A stretch of 64,000 nucleotides of DNA from Saussurea involucrata (GCA_033807775.1 CM066326.1:49715617-49779616), one strand, 5' to 3'. Positions 1 through 12,315 are shown, numbered from the stretch's first letter. Program-made: numbers and translations. Notes: generated from the letters alone by a model not told the origin.

Positions 1-282
1 AAATCTTATATTTTATATCGTAGGAGTAATATTACATAATACGCGTTTAAAAGTTTATTGAACGCAAATATAACAAAAGAAATAAAAACCATTTATCCGA
101 AAATGACGGATAAAACCATTTATTTAAAAAACTAGATTATTTCATCAGAAACTAACGCTAATAATGTTCACAAAACCCAAAATATAACACCCTTAATTCT
201 TAGTAAAAAAAGTACGATAGGTCTCAATATAATTCAAAAAAATTTCCAAACCGGCAGTTTACCAAACCCAACCGTTAGATCA
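1..282. other. AT-rich flank, no gene seen
   Basis: AT-rich sequence downstream of the minus-strand Ulp1-like gene. It could include that gene's 3' untranslated region. I see no open frame, repeat or RNA gene in it. Confidence 0.6.
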
Positions 283-1158
283 TCAAAATAGCAATCTTAG
301 TGCTTGCCTTTCCGTGGCCTCCTTGATTAGTTGTGCTACCAACGTTGGGTCCATCTTATGGAAATCATCAACTTCTTTCATTATGTCAGCACGTTTCTTG
401 TTTATGGGGCTTAATACTAGCTTCGAGGTGTATTTCTTCCTTAGATCTGTCAGCTGGATCTTTTGTGATGGCCCTTCTTTTGTAAATCCAGTTTTCCATG
501 ATCGCTCATCACCCATCCATGTCTCCATGTGTCGCATTAAGAACACCCCTCCGTCATCATGAACAGTCCTTCTTTGCCATAGCATTTCATGCCTTCGATG
601 CTCAACTTTCTCAAACGTATCCGCTGACCTATGATTCACTATCCTTAAGTGTTTAACAAAAAGGTTGTTCTGTGAAATAAAAGTTCATTTGGTTAGTTAA
701 TATTGTGACATTAATAGTAATGAAAAATACGTATTTTACACAGATTCCTTACCAATATCTGAACAACGTTATCGTACATTCCCATTGGGTCGTCTATTTC
801 ACAACCACTCCAAAAGCGATGATCAATAATGACCATTGCTGGTTTCTTCAAATTGTACACTACTAGGTAGTAATTCCCGCAATCAAAAATAGGAAAGAAT
901 ACCTACCATATTCAAAGTGTAAAGATTAATTGCTAGTTTTTATTTTTTTTAAAACAACAAGCAACAGAATAGCATGCTTACCAGATCCAATGTGCGGAAT
1001 CTTAAAACTTCTGCATTAAAATGTGCCGATCGTGACAGGTTGGCGCTAAACATCTCAAATTGTGCATTGAAATCCATGAACGGAGACTGAAGATGGGGAT
1101 GAGCCTGCACGTATGAAACAATCCTTTTAAATAATATCATTTTCCCGTTTAAAATGAA

Positions 1159-1500
1159 GTGTCATACGAAAACACCTGCATTATATGGTTTCACTACATA
1201 AACTTTCGGTTCCTTAAACTTAAAGTTTACCTGTTTCATTACATTACTTTTCACTACATTACCTTTCATTACATAACCGTCATCGATTTCATTGGCTACA
1301 TATATGGTTTTCATTATCATCCAATCTACATGCATCATCGTCCAGATAAATATTCACTAACATTATCATCGGCTATCAACATTATTGATGATTGCTTCAC
1401 CTAACAGCCAAACAGTTTAAATCTTTTTCTCAATCTGAATGAAACATACTACTATTTAAAACCCAAAGACTATTTTCACGAGTGTACAAATAGACATATA
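1159..1500. repeat. TTTCATTA/TTTCACTA-rich intron sequence
   Basis: This is the intron between exons 1686-1506 and 1104-982. It is dense in TTTCATTACAT and TTTCACTACAT words, for example four near-tandem copies around 1236-1275. The same word composition recurs in two other stretches of this gene region. Confidence 0.55.
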
Positions 1501-2829
1501 CATACCATCACAACGGTAGTGAAGAAATAGCGCCGGAGGGAATCTCTACTTCTAAACTTCTCTTCACAGTTCAGAAGTTCCGCCCAAACATCAACTACCT
1601 GTGTCGGTATACACGTCTTCGAAGCTAGTCCTTGCAATGCACGTCGGTTCATATTTGCACCGTTGTCAAAGAGCACCATTGTTTCACTATTTAGTAAAAC
1701 AAACATTTTGGTTACACTAATTAATTAAATTGACATCATTTATAATATTACGTAATCACTTGTAGACATTATAAAATACTTACTGATCAACTCCCAACCC
1801 AGTTATTGCCCACTCGTGAACCCGCCTGTCCTCGCTTGAAACCTTCATATCAACTGCCCTCCGAACGTAAGGTGACCGCAAATGATCACCTAGCCGTACA
1901 CTTCTTCATTTCGCCAAAACAGGCGCGCTTCCATCTACATTGCCTTCAAAAACATGATATGTGTCTTTAGATTTGCACTTATTTAAAGGCCTTTCATCTT
2001 CAATCATGACCCCTTTGCCCTTGTCCTTCCTGGTTGTTTTAATTACCGAAATTGGATTCATCACTTCCATCGGTGAATCTTCATTGTCGAAGTCCGGCTG
2101 AGCTACAACTATACATTCTTTGCGATCTTTCTTGTTTGACTCAGAGTTCTCGTACGCATCATCACACATACGGTGAAGTGTGGGTGTATACCAGATTTGG
2201 GACAATGGATCATCTGGCTTTTGGCTCAGAATAATCGCTCCGGCAGATGCATCTCGTTCTTGCTCAGTGAATGTGCCGACATGTTCACCGTCTTCTCCTC
2301 TACTGCTATTTTCATACCTAATATCATACCGGTAAATGTCACGCATGATGTCGATGAAGTGCAAAACTTCAGCATCATCAGGATACTTTGACAAGAGTTT
2401 TGCAAGCTGCGTCTCTGCCTCAAACTTTGTAGATGTCACAATAGCAATTGTGTTCTCCATGCGTCCTATGTCATCCTGTTTCATATTTGTTGAATCATTT
2501 ATTTTATAAATTTAAAAGCATCAAAATTTGATGTTGTCAACAAATGGTCAGAGTTAAACCAGTTACATACCATACGTTCGTTGTCTGCACTACCTTCGTT
2601 CCGTTGTTTATTGGTATTATGATTTTCCTGGAAGGTCCTACTTGAACTTGGTACATCACTCGGAAGTGGCGTCAAAACGGCACTTCCGAGTCCACCTTCT
2701 TGAATTTCTGACGCCTCCCTTTTCTTTAAATCTTCAAAGGACCACGATAAAGTCGCCGGCCTCAAACGTTGCACCGTGTAATTCTTAGACTCAGTAGCAT
2801 GTACGTACAACAACTGCAAAATGAATAGC

Positions 2830-3490
2830 ATAGTTTTTCATCAAATTAAAGCTTATTTAACAACAATATTGTTTTGACATGTTCATCGACTTAAAAACTC
2901 ATTGATGACCAGTTCCATTTGACATTGTTTTTCATCTACATAAATGTTTCTAAGTTGTTTCACTTATATCTAAGTTGTTTTTCATTAACAACGTGTTTCA
3001 TGTGCATGTCGTTACAAGGGTGTTTCACTAGCATTTCGTTAACTACGAATGATGAAACTACGAATGAAATGGTATTACAATCACAGTTTGATGAACCTTG
3101 TATATCACGAGCATTGTTTTTCATCGGCAGATTCATTACAGTACGTTTCAGTACATTAAGTTTACTTACAATAGTAAATCAGCAGTAGTTTCACTATAAT
3201 ACTAAATCAGTAACAATTTCATTAACAATTCAGCAACATATTCATTACAGTATGTTTCATTACCTTGAGTTTCAATTGCTACATACTGTTTTCAATACTT
3301 ACCATCAGTTCCATTATAGTAACAAGGAATCACAGATTGAGTTTCACTAAATTTGTATTTCACTAGCATTGTTTTTCAGCAGTACATTTGATTAACATTG
3401 TATTTCATTAGCATTTTAATTAATATTAACAGCATATTTCACTAACTAAGATTTAACAGCCAACACAAGCATAGTAACCTTACATATGTA
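2830..3490. repeat. TTTCATTA/TTTCACTA-rich intron sequence
   Basis: This is the intron between exons 4350-3532 and 2813-2571. It carries dozens of TTTCATTA, TTTCACTA and TTCATTACAG words on the plus strand, irregularly spaced. No coding potential is visible on either strand. Confidence 0.55.
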
Positions 3491-4432
3491 TCATAAACAA
3501 CTTGAAATTAATATTAAAGCATTACACTTACCGTTAGGTACGTAATTGGGCCGGCATAGAAACATACAGAACTATCTCTTGTCCAGTTGTCTTTACTTCG
3601 TTTCAGCATGTCAAAGATGAACTGGCACCAATCGATTTCACATAGCATCTCCTCAGACGTAAACCTTGATATGAAGTGAGTGTGGCACTTCCCCTGGCCA
3701 CTGCATTCTCCAAGAACGTTAGCTACAAGGACGACAAAGTTCACCTTGAACCAATACCCGGCAGATCCCGACTCGATAATCAACGTTTTTATGTCATTTG
3801 GTCTGCACTTCGGTTTACCAAACTGCCCATTAAACATTGGAGTGATATCGACATCCCGGGGGGGCAGGCTCCTCGTTCAGTAAATCCATACCTCCTAACG
3901 GCACTCCCAACATGTCATGTATTGACTGCAAGGTGATTTGCAATACTCCGTCTCGTAGCCTCAGTGTCATGTCATCGGTGTCGAGGCGGTCGACAACATA
4001 ATACCCCAATCTAGATGGTATTCCATCCGTTTTCATTTCAAGTAGCCAGCCCAACCCAACTGATTCAACATCATTTCTCTGACCCTGTGTGAGTGCCTGA
4101 ATAGTTTCATGCAGAACCCTCGGCGATGTTCTTGTACGTAATACGCCATCATTCACCGGTCTTTCCTCATTCCTTTCATCTCTATTCGGAACACCGTCTT
4201 TAACTATACCATCACCTTCTTCAGATGTTCGAGGTACATTTCGGCTTCTTTTTTTATTCACTGGTCTATCCTTGTTAACTCGTTCATCCATGTTCTTCTC
4301 TTCATTCATTTCATCACCCTTCCATGTCGGATGAAGCCTACTCCGCATTTCTGCAAAATATTTATAAGTCACATCCATACAACACAAGCTAATTGAAAAC
4401 CATAAAATTTAAATAGAAAGTGTGTCCTATTT

Positions 4433-6013
4433 TTACCGTCTGTCACTGTCGGTACAACAAAAGGTTCACCAGATTTGTTTCCGCTTCTTAAACCACTTTT
4501 TGTTGGATGCATTCTACTTTTAACACCTAGCACAGTTATACAATAACATGTATGTTATTAATGCTGTTATTATTGCGAAACGATTATTCTAAATTATATA
4601 TTGGAAGGTACAATATTTTTTTTGTGTTACCGTTGCCTAATCCGTCTTCTTCACGTTTTTCATCGACTTTTGTGTCCTTGGTTCTAACGCCCTTTTGCGC
4701 TGTCTCAATCCGAATCTTCATCGCTTCATCAACGAATAACAAATAAAAAGCATAAACGTTAGTAGTATTTTTAGTTTACTTCCCATGTAATTATAAATAA
4801 TATAAACATGCTTTCACTACGATACCGTCGTTCAAACTCATTTTCCTCACTTCCTTTGCAACCTTATTTGTTATATTTATTGCCTTCAGTTCGTCCGCTT
4901 TGGAAATAGTCGACGCACTAGAAACACATAATTGTGGCTGACCCACAAAATCCGTATCTGTTAAAAGAATGAACGTTCGTTAGCCAACATACCTACCAAG
5001 TTAATTTTATTATTCGTACACTAGATTTCTAAATACTACCGTCATTCGTTTCAGCCTTTTCATCTTTTGATGTTGCACTACTAATAAATGGTTTCGATTC
5101 AATATCTTTAGACGTCTCAACTGCATTTGTTTCCCCATAGAATATAACTGGAAAAGTACAACATATTCATGTCACTTTCACCAATTAAAACCATGAAACA
5201 ATTTCATCATACAACTACATGAAACAATTTCATCATACAACTACATGAAACAATTTCATCAAAAAAGAACGATTTCATATACAACTACATGAAACAATTT
5301 CATCCAAAAAAAGAACGACTACAAACAATTTCAACAATTTCAACAGTTTCATGACTATTGTTTCACTTTCAACAAAATTTTATCAAAAAACATCTCATCA
5401 GGATGCTAAATAATTGTACTACCAAACAAAATTTCATCACCATGATATATGATAATTTTATCAAACATGTGATTTCACTAACATGATATACGCAAGTTTC
5501 ATCAAACCAGTAACATCAGATTGCTAAAAGTCTCATCAAACAAAATTTCAGCCCCCAAACTTTCATCAAATTGCTAAATGTTTGTACTATCAAACAAAAT
5601 TTCATCACAACAAAAAATTTTCACCACATGCAACTACATATGCTTCAAAACAAAACAATGTCTCGTTTCATCTACAACAACAGGGAAACCAACACTATAA
5701 AACCCTTTGTAAGAAAATCAACAAACCCCTTTTTATGTCAAATAAAACCATTAAAACCCTTGTTAATCTTGGCACACAATTAGAACATTAGCCAAATAGC
5801 ATAGTTTTCAGTTTCAAATCATAATCATACCTTCTCCAGTTGCATGTTTCATCTTTTTTTATTTCAGTTTGGAAACCCCTTTGTCCATCGAACCAGCCTC
5901 AGCGACCTTCCCAAATATCTCGCTCCCTTCTTCGTCAAGTGGGTTATCTGGGGTATTCTTAAATCGACAACATGAGTACTTCTTTCGAATTCGTTCACTG
6001 GACTTTCTCCCTG
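4433..6013 (-). pseudogene. Likely upstream exons of the Ulp1-like gene
   Basis: Short minus-strand open stretches bordered by plausible splice sites lie upstream of the main exons: about 4520-4433 (with RMHPTKSGLRSG), 4720-4630, 4965-4830, 5150-5040 and 6013-5890 (with SSERIRKKY). The 4520-4433 piece echoes the RSRLHPTWKG motif at the start of the next exon, which suggests duplication of a small exon. The stretches are hydrophilic and low in complexity, as expected for the disordered N-terminal part of these proteins. I did not verify phases here, and the start codon is unknown; a 60-codon frame at 6307-6125 could be the first exon. No function beyond linkage to the Ulp1-like gene can be stated. 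Confidence 0.4.
5165..5870. repeat. TTTCATC-rich stretch with a 26-bp tandem repeat
   Basis: A third stretch rich in TTTCATC and AATTTCATCA words, between likely upstream exons of the Ulp1-like gene. Around 5205-5305 a roughly 26-bp unit (ACAACTACATGAAACAATTT plus TCATCAT) repeats about four times, with a few interruptions. Confidence 0.6.
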
Positions 6014-6487
6014 TTTCAGTGTGATATAAAGGAAACGAACATCATTAAGGGCGTCAATGATTTAGATGCTGAAAAGGTGAAGTAAAACCCTAGTTTCATA
6101 CCTCCTGCAAGTCGCATCATGTTCTTAATGGTTTGAAATCGGTGTATAAATCTTGAAGGAATCGCCAACAATATCTTCGTATTTGTTTATCGTGATCTTC
6201 TTCTCCAGAAAAATCGGCCGATAATGTTGCTTTGTTTCATCGATTTGCTGCTGAAATGTGAGATATATCGTATCTTCATTATGATTAATGAGTTTTCTTA
6301 TTATCATGGTTGTGTCAATTACCCATTTACCCTTTTTAATTTTTTTTGGTATTAAAAATCAGTTTTTAAGATTTATTATTACCATATTTATATTAAACTA
6401 ATCTAAGCCATTGATCATCTTAATCTATGGTGTTAACATGGGTTTCATAGTTTGCATCTTAGTTGTGGTTTGCACATGAAACCACCT
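6014..6487. other. AT-rich stretch, no certain gene
   Basis: Between the last likely Ulp1 exon and the foldback repeat. A 60-codon minus-strand frame (6307-6125) could be a 5' exon or a chance frame. Nothing else stands out. Confidence 0.5.
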
Positions 6488-6726
6488 CTATATATATATA
6501 TATATATACTGTAAAATGCAAACCTTGCATTTGTTGCACCCCTTACAAACCACAGTCTGCATATGTACAGACTGGTTCTGCATATATGCATATGAATACG
6601 TGCAAGAATATACATATAATGGACATACATTCATATGGGACAATGCATATATGCAGAACCAGTCTTCACATATGCAGACTATGGTTTGTAAGAGGTGCAA
6701 CAAATACATGGTTTGTATTTGATTTG

Positions 6727-6763
<37 letters not shown>
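6488..6763. repeat. Foldback repeat flanked by TA microsatellites
   Basis: Two arms of about 73 bp (roughly 6519-6592 and 6641-6712) are imperfect inverted repeats with about seven mismatches. Both contain TTTGTTGCAC, CTTACAAACCA, AGTCTGCATATG and GACTGGTTCTGCATATATGC, read on opposite strands. About 50 bp separates the arms. Pure TA runs lie outside them (6488-6508 and 6732-6762). A transcript would form one long hairpin. It is probably a MITE-like foldback element inserted into TA-rich DNA, with no coding content. Confidence 0.75.
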
Positions 6764-6766
<3 letters not shown>

Positions 6767-7250
6767 GAGTTATTCGGGTCATTTTCGAGTTGAAATTTTT
6801 TATCCTAACCTTGCTCGTTTAACTTTCGTGTCGTGTTAACACGTTTACTTAAACGAATTGAAATGTATTATCCAAACCCGTTTACTTCGTGCCGAGTTTG
6901 TATTAGGTTAGCATATGGTGTTAGTTTTTGTCAATTCTAATTACTATTAGTTAATATTGATAAATGTTAGTTACATATTTATTAACATTCATAAATATTA
7001 GTTGCAAATTATTAGTTCGTAAATTATTTATTAATATTAATTTGTACTTATTTACAGCTATTATCAATCATATTAATTATAATTATTATTACACATATTC
7101 TGTCGCCAAAGATAAGTTTAACAATTTTAAAAGTGTTTTTGTAAGTTATATACAGATTAAATTTGTATTTATTCTATTTCAAAAATAGTAAAACTATGAT
7201 CAATGTAAAAATATTTAATTTAATTATTAATAGATTATTTATTAATTAAC
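6764..7250. other. AT-rich stretch without recognisable feature
   Basis: Very AT-rich, full of TTAGT and ATTAAT words. I see no supported gene or repeat. It ends at the left target-site duplication of the LINE. Confidence 0.6.
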
Positions 7251-7478
7251 ATATGTAAAGTTGACACACACACAAGTACAGTGTATTGCACTCACCCTAG
7301 AAAAGATGAGAGAGAAAGGTAGAGACAGAGTGAGCGAGCGTGGGGGGAGAAGCACGGCGAGTGGTACGGTGAGAGGGAGAGGCAAGGCGAGTGGGCTCGT
7401 ATACGACAGAGAGACGGCAACGGCAACAACCCACAACGAAGACTGAGGTCAGAGTACGCATCGAACCAAATCTCATTC

Positions 7479-9398
7479 ATGTTCTACAACTTCCCGGAGA
7501 ACATGGAAATGGGAAGTTTGTGGAAAATATTCAAAAGATACGGGGTAGTAGTAGATATGTACATGGCGAGAAAACGGTTGAAATGTGGAAGGAGGTTCGG
7601 ATTCGTGCGATTTCGAAAAGACAGCGGGAGTAGGGATGCAGAGAACAAATTAAATAAGATTTGGATTGGATCCTTCAAACTGAGGATATTCAGGGCAGAT
7701 GGCAAGAAGGAGGCCAATGGCAGACTCGAGGAGGATCCAAAAACAGAAAAGTCGAAAGAGTGGAATGTGCGAGATGAACAACGAAATGACGATAGACCGA
7801 CATATGCAGCGATCGTGAGAGGAAGGAAAATAACGGAGGAAGAAGGTGAAGAACTGCCAAAGGAAGAAGTAATAGGAGAGTGGGAAGCAGACGAAAACGG
7901 GCGAAAATACCTCAAATACTGCTTGGTTGGAGAAATCACTTCGTTAGACAACTTAGGAGCAGTAAGTCATCTAATCAAAGAATCGGAATTCGGAATATCA
8001 GAGATGAAACTCTTGGGGGGAAGGTAGATCCTCCTGAAGTGTCATACCGAAGATGAACTAAGCGAAATACAAGGAAACAAAAGTCACAGCCTACACTTCT
8101 GGGTGAAAGAATTGCGGAGGTGGTCAGAGGGATACAGGAACTCGGAAAGATTAACCTGGGTAAAAATTGCAGGAGTACCACTACATGGGTGGACAGAAAA
8201 GGTATTCACGGATATAGCAAAGAAATGGGGAAAAGTTTTGAAAACATTCAACTGCTCGATGGAAGAAAGTGAGAACCTAACATTTGGCAAAGTCCTAATA
8301 AGCACATCAATTCAGTCGACTATTAATGTTTTAAAAAGCATGAAGGTCGGAGCGTTCTACTATCGAGTGAAAATTGAAGAAGAGGATAGCAGTTTGATGG
8401 GTTATTGGGAGAAAGAAGATGACGATTCCACGACGGCAGTTTCAGATGAAGAGGAAGAAGATGGATCGTCGATACCTTTGGTGTGGTCGGAGGATGAGGA
8501 AAGATGTGACGAAGAGTGGGGAAACGAGGAAATGTGGAAAGGGGAGGTTGGAGAGGCGAATGGGGATAATACAAAAAAATCCGACGTCGGCGAGGGGTCC
8601 GGCGAGAAATCAGGTAACGGCGCTGACGGTGTAGAAAGGGGGAGGGGATCGGAGGAAGCTGAAGAGACCCTAATTATGGAAAATCTGGGAAATATGGAAA
8701 CAGTTCAAATTCACAATCATGACGCTGGCAGGTCCAAAAGAATAGGAAACCATAATAAATGGGTTAATTTAATCAACAAGGAAGGAGGGGTAAGTGGAGA
8801 GGGAATTAAAGTAACTGATTCCGTCCATTGTGGGAGCAATTATGGGCCTGAAGAAGATGGGCCAAATAAGAAAGTAACTGCCAACTCCACAGGAACCGGG
8901 ACTATGCCAACCAATGAATTAAATTCTAAGATTGGGCCTGAACGCACCCAAGAAAGAATCTGCAGCCCAATCGTTGCAGCTGCTGGAATTTTAGACTCTG
9001 CTGGAATTTTAGACATTGCCCCAAGGAAAGATGACGTTCGAGAAAAGACTTAGAACTGCAACCAAACTTTCTTGTGTGCAAAATCGAAGGGGAAAAGAGG
9101 GGAGGGGCTGAATTTTGGTGGGGGGAAGGCAAGTTTTCACTTGATTAAGAAACTGGCGAGAAAGGGTGGAAAACGCGCAGGATCGAAAAAAGTTTCAACC
9201 AAGTCGGCTAGTAGTATGGGGAGGAAGACCACGGGAAGCAATCCGGGAAGGAAAACGTCGTCCAACTCAATTAACCATATGGCAATATCAAACGAATTAG
9301 GGAGCAAGGAGTCTACGGTCGGATTAGAGGAGTTCAGAAGCATGTTAGGGATGGAGTGGAACGGGAAGAAGACCGAAAAGAAGAACGATCCATTGTAA
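7479..9398 (+). pseudogene. LINE ORF1 (RRM domain, DUF4283-like), two in-frame stops
   Basis: ORF1 of plant L1 elements encodes an RNA-binding protein that coats the element RNA. The frame begins with an RNA-recognition motif: MFYNFPENMEMGSLWKIF, a YGVVVDMYMA strand, and RRFGFVRFRK as the RNP1-like strand. A DUF4283-like segment follows (TWVKIAGVPLHGWTEKVF, residues about 225-245), then a long acidic and then lysine-rich tail. TAG stops at 8025-8027 and 9051-9053 break the frame, yet the same frame continues sensibly across both, so they are recent point changes. It lies just upstream of ORF2. I took the ATG at 7479 because the RRM begins directly after it. Confidence 0.8.
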
Positions 9399-9427
9399 GG
9401 TAAGTCTCGAATTAATTTGTGTAATCA

Positions 9428-12030
9428 ATGAATATAGTGTCCATGAATATTAGAGGACTTGGGTCGTGGGCGAAAAGGAAATGGGTCCGGGAAGTTTGAG
9501 GGAAAGTGAGGCCGGCGGTAGTCGGAATACAAGAAACGGAAATAAAAAAGTGGAACCAAACTCAGATTGCTTATCTGTGGGGGGAGATGATATAGAATTC
9601 GTGCAAGGTGAAGCGGTGGGAAACTCAGGGGGTTTACTGACCATGTGGAACAAAAAAAAAATTGATTGTGAATGTGTGTTCGTGGACGTATCATTCATCG
9701 TGGCAGTGGGGAAATGGGAAGGGGTGGAAGGCCAAATTGGCCTAATAAACATCTACGGTCCTAGAGAGATGAAGAATAGAGTTGTAGTGTGGAAGAAACT
9801 AGAAGAGATAATTGAAAAAAAGAGGTGAGTTGGTGCCTATTTGGGGACTTCAACGAAGTGAGAAGTGAGGCCGAAAGCTTTAATTCCATGATGAATCCAA
9901 AAGGAGCCGAAGAATTCAATGATTTCATTAACAGAAGCAAGCTTTTGGAAATTCCAATGATGGGAAGAAAATATACGAGAGTTAGTGACGACGGACTCAA
10001 ACTTAGCAAACTCGACCGATTTTTGATGACAAACGATTTTGGTGCAAAATGGATAAACTTGGGAGTTAAATCTTTGGAAAGAAAATGGTCGGATCATACA
10101 CCCATTTTGCTTTTCGAAGACAACAAGGACTTTGGGGCAAAACCATTCAAGTTATTTGACGCTTGGTTAAGAGAGAATGATGCGGAAGAAGTAGTAAGAA
10201 ACGCGTGGAGTAAAACAATAACTTCAAAAAGACCGGACATGATTTTTAGGGACAAGCTAAAGAACGTCAAAAACGATCTTAAGGAGTGGGCAAAGAAAAA
10301 ATTCGGAAACATGGATTCGGACTTGGGTAAGGCAAAGGAACAAGCGAACAAGTTGGAATTAGATGCGGATGCAAATGGGTGGAACGAGATGGATAGAGAA
10401 AACTGGGCTCAAGCAAGGAGTAATTGGCTGAATTTGGAATCGAAGAAAATGGAGATGGAAAGACAAAAAACGAAGGTGAAATGGGTGACGGATGGGGACG
10501 AAAACACCAAGATGTTTCACGCGGCGATGAAATATAGGGAACGGAAAAATTCGATGAGAGGACTCCATACCAACTCGGGGTGGACGGAGGACCCGGAGAG
10601 AATTAAAGAACATGCTTTCAAATTTTTTAAGCATAAATTCTCCTCGCATCTTCTAAACGGCCCCACGTTACAAGAAGAGCTATTCCCCAAAATTTCAGCC
10701 GAGGAAGCAACCGAATTGGAGAAATCTTTTGAGGAAACCGAGATTTGGGACGCGGTGAAAATTTGTGGAAGTAATAAGTCACCGGGACCGGACGGATTCA
10801 CTATTGGGTTCGTAAAGAAATATTGGGCGATCGTGAAAGAAGACTTAAAAAGCGCGATAACATGGTTTTGGGAAAACGGTGAATTTAGTGGAGGATGTAA
10901 TTCCTCATTCCTAACCTTAATTCCAAAGGTTGATGCTCCACTAAACCTTGGTGAATATCGGCCAATAAGTCTTATTGGAATCTATTATAAAATCATTGCT
11001 AAGATGTTGGCCGATCGAATTAAAAGTGTGATGGGGAAACTAATAAGCAATACCCAAAGCGCATTTATAAAAGGGCGATATATTTTGGATGGTATGTTGG
11101 TGACGAATGAGACTATTGATTATATTCGAAAAAAGAAGAGGGGCGGATTGATTTTTAAGGTAGACTTCGAAAAAGCATACGATAGCATCGAATGGCCATT
11201 TTTATTGGATTGCTTGAAGAAGATGGGATTCGGAATTAGATGGGTGAAATGGATTAAAGGGTGTCTTGAATCCGCCAACTTGTCGGTACTACTAAATGGG
11301 TCGCCAACAAAGGAGTTTGCAATGAGGAAAGGAGTAAGGCAAGGTGACCCGCTAGCACCGTTTCTATTCCCTATAGTGGCTGAAACACTACACATCATTA
11401 CCATCGAAGCGGAGAAGAAAGGTCTATTTGACGGTATTAGAGTTGGAAAGCTTGATTTCACGATCTCGCACCTTCAATACGCGGACGATGTGGTGTTCTT
11501 TGGAAAATGGAACATCACAAACTTGAAAAATCTCTTGAAAATTTTGACATGCTTTCAAAAGATGTCCGGGCTAAAAATGAACATGGGGAAAAGCAAGATC
11601 TACGACGTTGGAGTCCCGGAAGAGGAAGTTATAAATTGGGCGCGAAGTGTTGGATGTGGACATGGTAAGTTGCCGTTCACTTATTTAGGACTCCCGGTTG
11701 GGGTGTCTATGAAGAGAGTGGACCATTGGAAACCCGCAGTAGAGAAATTGAAAAAGAGACTTGCAACATGGAAATCGAGACTTGTATCCTTCGGTGGTAG
11801 ACTCACTTTAGTCAAATCGGTGTTGGGTAGCTTGCCGTTGTACTTCTTCTCGTTGTATCGAACCCCGAGTGAAGTGATAAAAGAGTGCGAGAGAGTGAGA
11901 TGTCGATTTTTTTGGGGTGGGGGTGTGAGAATAGTGCCAACAAACCTTTGGTTTGGGTCAAATGGGCAAATACATTAAAAAATTTCGATAAGGGTGGACT
12001 CAATATCGAGAGTGTAACTGTTTGTGATAC
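9428..12030 (+). pseudogene. LINE ORF2: endonuclease and reverse transcriptase, frameshifted
   Basis: ORF2 nicks the target and copies the RNA from the nick. The N-terminus has the APE-type endonuclease start (MNIVSMNIRGLGSWAKRKW) and catalytic-region motifs GIQETEI, INIYGPRE, GDFNEV and SDHTPILL. The reverse transcriptase is open from 9825 to 11978: NKSPGPDGFTIGF, YRPISLIGIYYKIIAKMLADR, FKVDFEKAYDSIEW, GVRQGDPLAPFLF and the catalytic LQYADDVVFF (about 11472-11500). The endonuclease part has a TGA at 9497-9499 and frame changes near 9580 and in the A run before 9825. Another frame change near 11930 moves the FWGG end into a second frame (KPLVWVKWANTLKNFDKGGL). No RNase H or zinc knuckle follows. 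Not functional. Confidence 0.88.
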
Positions 12031-12088
12031 TGATTCTTTGGTAATATATATTTGATGCTACCATTCTAAAAAAATATGTAAAGTTGAC

Positions 12089-12284
12089 GCACTTTATTTT
12101 TATATATATTTTATGTAATATTTATTTAAAATCGTGAACAAATGTAAAAATATTTAAACTTTTTGGTTACACATATCTAAATCTATAAAATATTTTTTTG
12201 TCTCAAAAACTTCGTAATTCCTTTGTCCTTTGTTTTCTAGTTTCTTGCTAGCTGTTTTTTTGGATTAAATCTGGTTGATGTTTC

Positions 12285-12315
<31 letters not shown>

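Larger units (their letters stand above)
283..4350 (-). pseudogene. Ulp1-like cysteine protease family gene, catalytically degenerate (main exons)
   Basis: Ulp1 proteases cleave SUMO-type conjugates through a His-Asp-Cys triad. Plant copies are often carried by DNA transposons. Exons that join in phase at GT-AG sites can be traced on the minus strand: 4350-3532, 2813-2571, 2475-1784, 1686-1506, 1104-982, 902-753 and 669-283. The first encodes the N-terminal domain typical of these plant proteins (LTQGQRNDVESVGLGWLLEM, then IPSRLGYYVVDRLDTDD). The last four form the protease fold: a VVDVWAELLN helix, VFFPIFDCGNYYLVVYNL, IID, and DDGGVFLMRHMETW. The catalytic Asp is present (822-824), but Asn (873-875) stands where His is expected and Gly (550-552) where Cys is expected. 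An in-frame TGA lies at 1906-1908, and a 1-nt frameshift lies near a run of seven G at 3858-3864. Unless the family has become non-catalytic, it is dead. It is probably part of a Mutator- or CACTA-type transposon, but I found no terminal repeats. Confidence 0.75.
7266..12073 (+). mobile_element. L1-type LINE retrotransposon, defective
   Basis: A non-LTR retrotransposon with two reading frames in the L1 order: an RRM-type ORF1, then endonuclease plus reverse transcriptase. It is bounded by a perfect 15-bp target-site duplication, ATATGTAAAGTTGAC, at 7251-7265 and 12074-12088, and ends in a short A run (12068-12073). The 5' end appears complete because about 210 bp of leader precedes ORF1. Plant L1 ORF2 normally continues past the reverse transcriptase into an RNase H and/or zinc-knuckle region. 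Here coding stops near 12030 and the tail follows at once, so an internal 3' deletion is likely. Stops and frameshifts make it non-autonomous. Confidence 0.9.

Noticed and set aside
6445..6822. Overlapping open frames at the foldback
   Set aside because: Inverted-repeat arms and TA runs produce them; low-complexity tyrosine/isoleucine peptides with no motif.
7484..12003. Many minus-strand open frames over the LINE
   Set aside because: They are antisense shadows of ORF1 and ORF2, which carry the family motifs on the plus strand.
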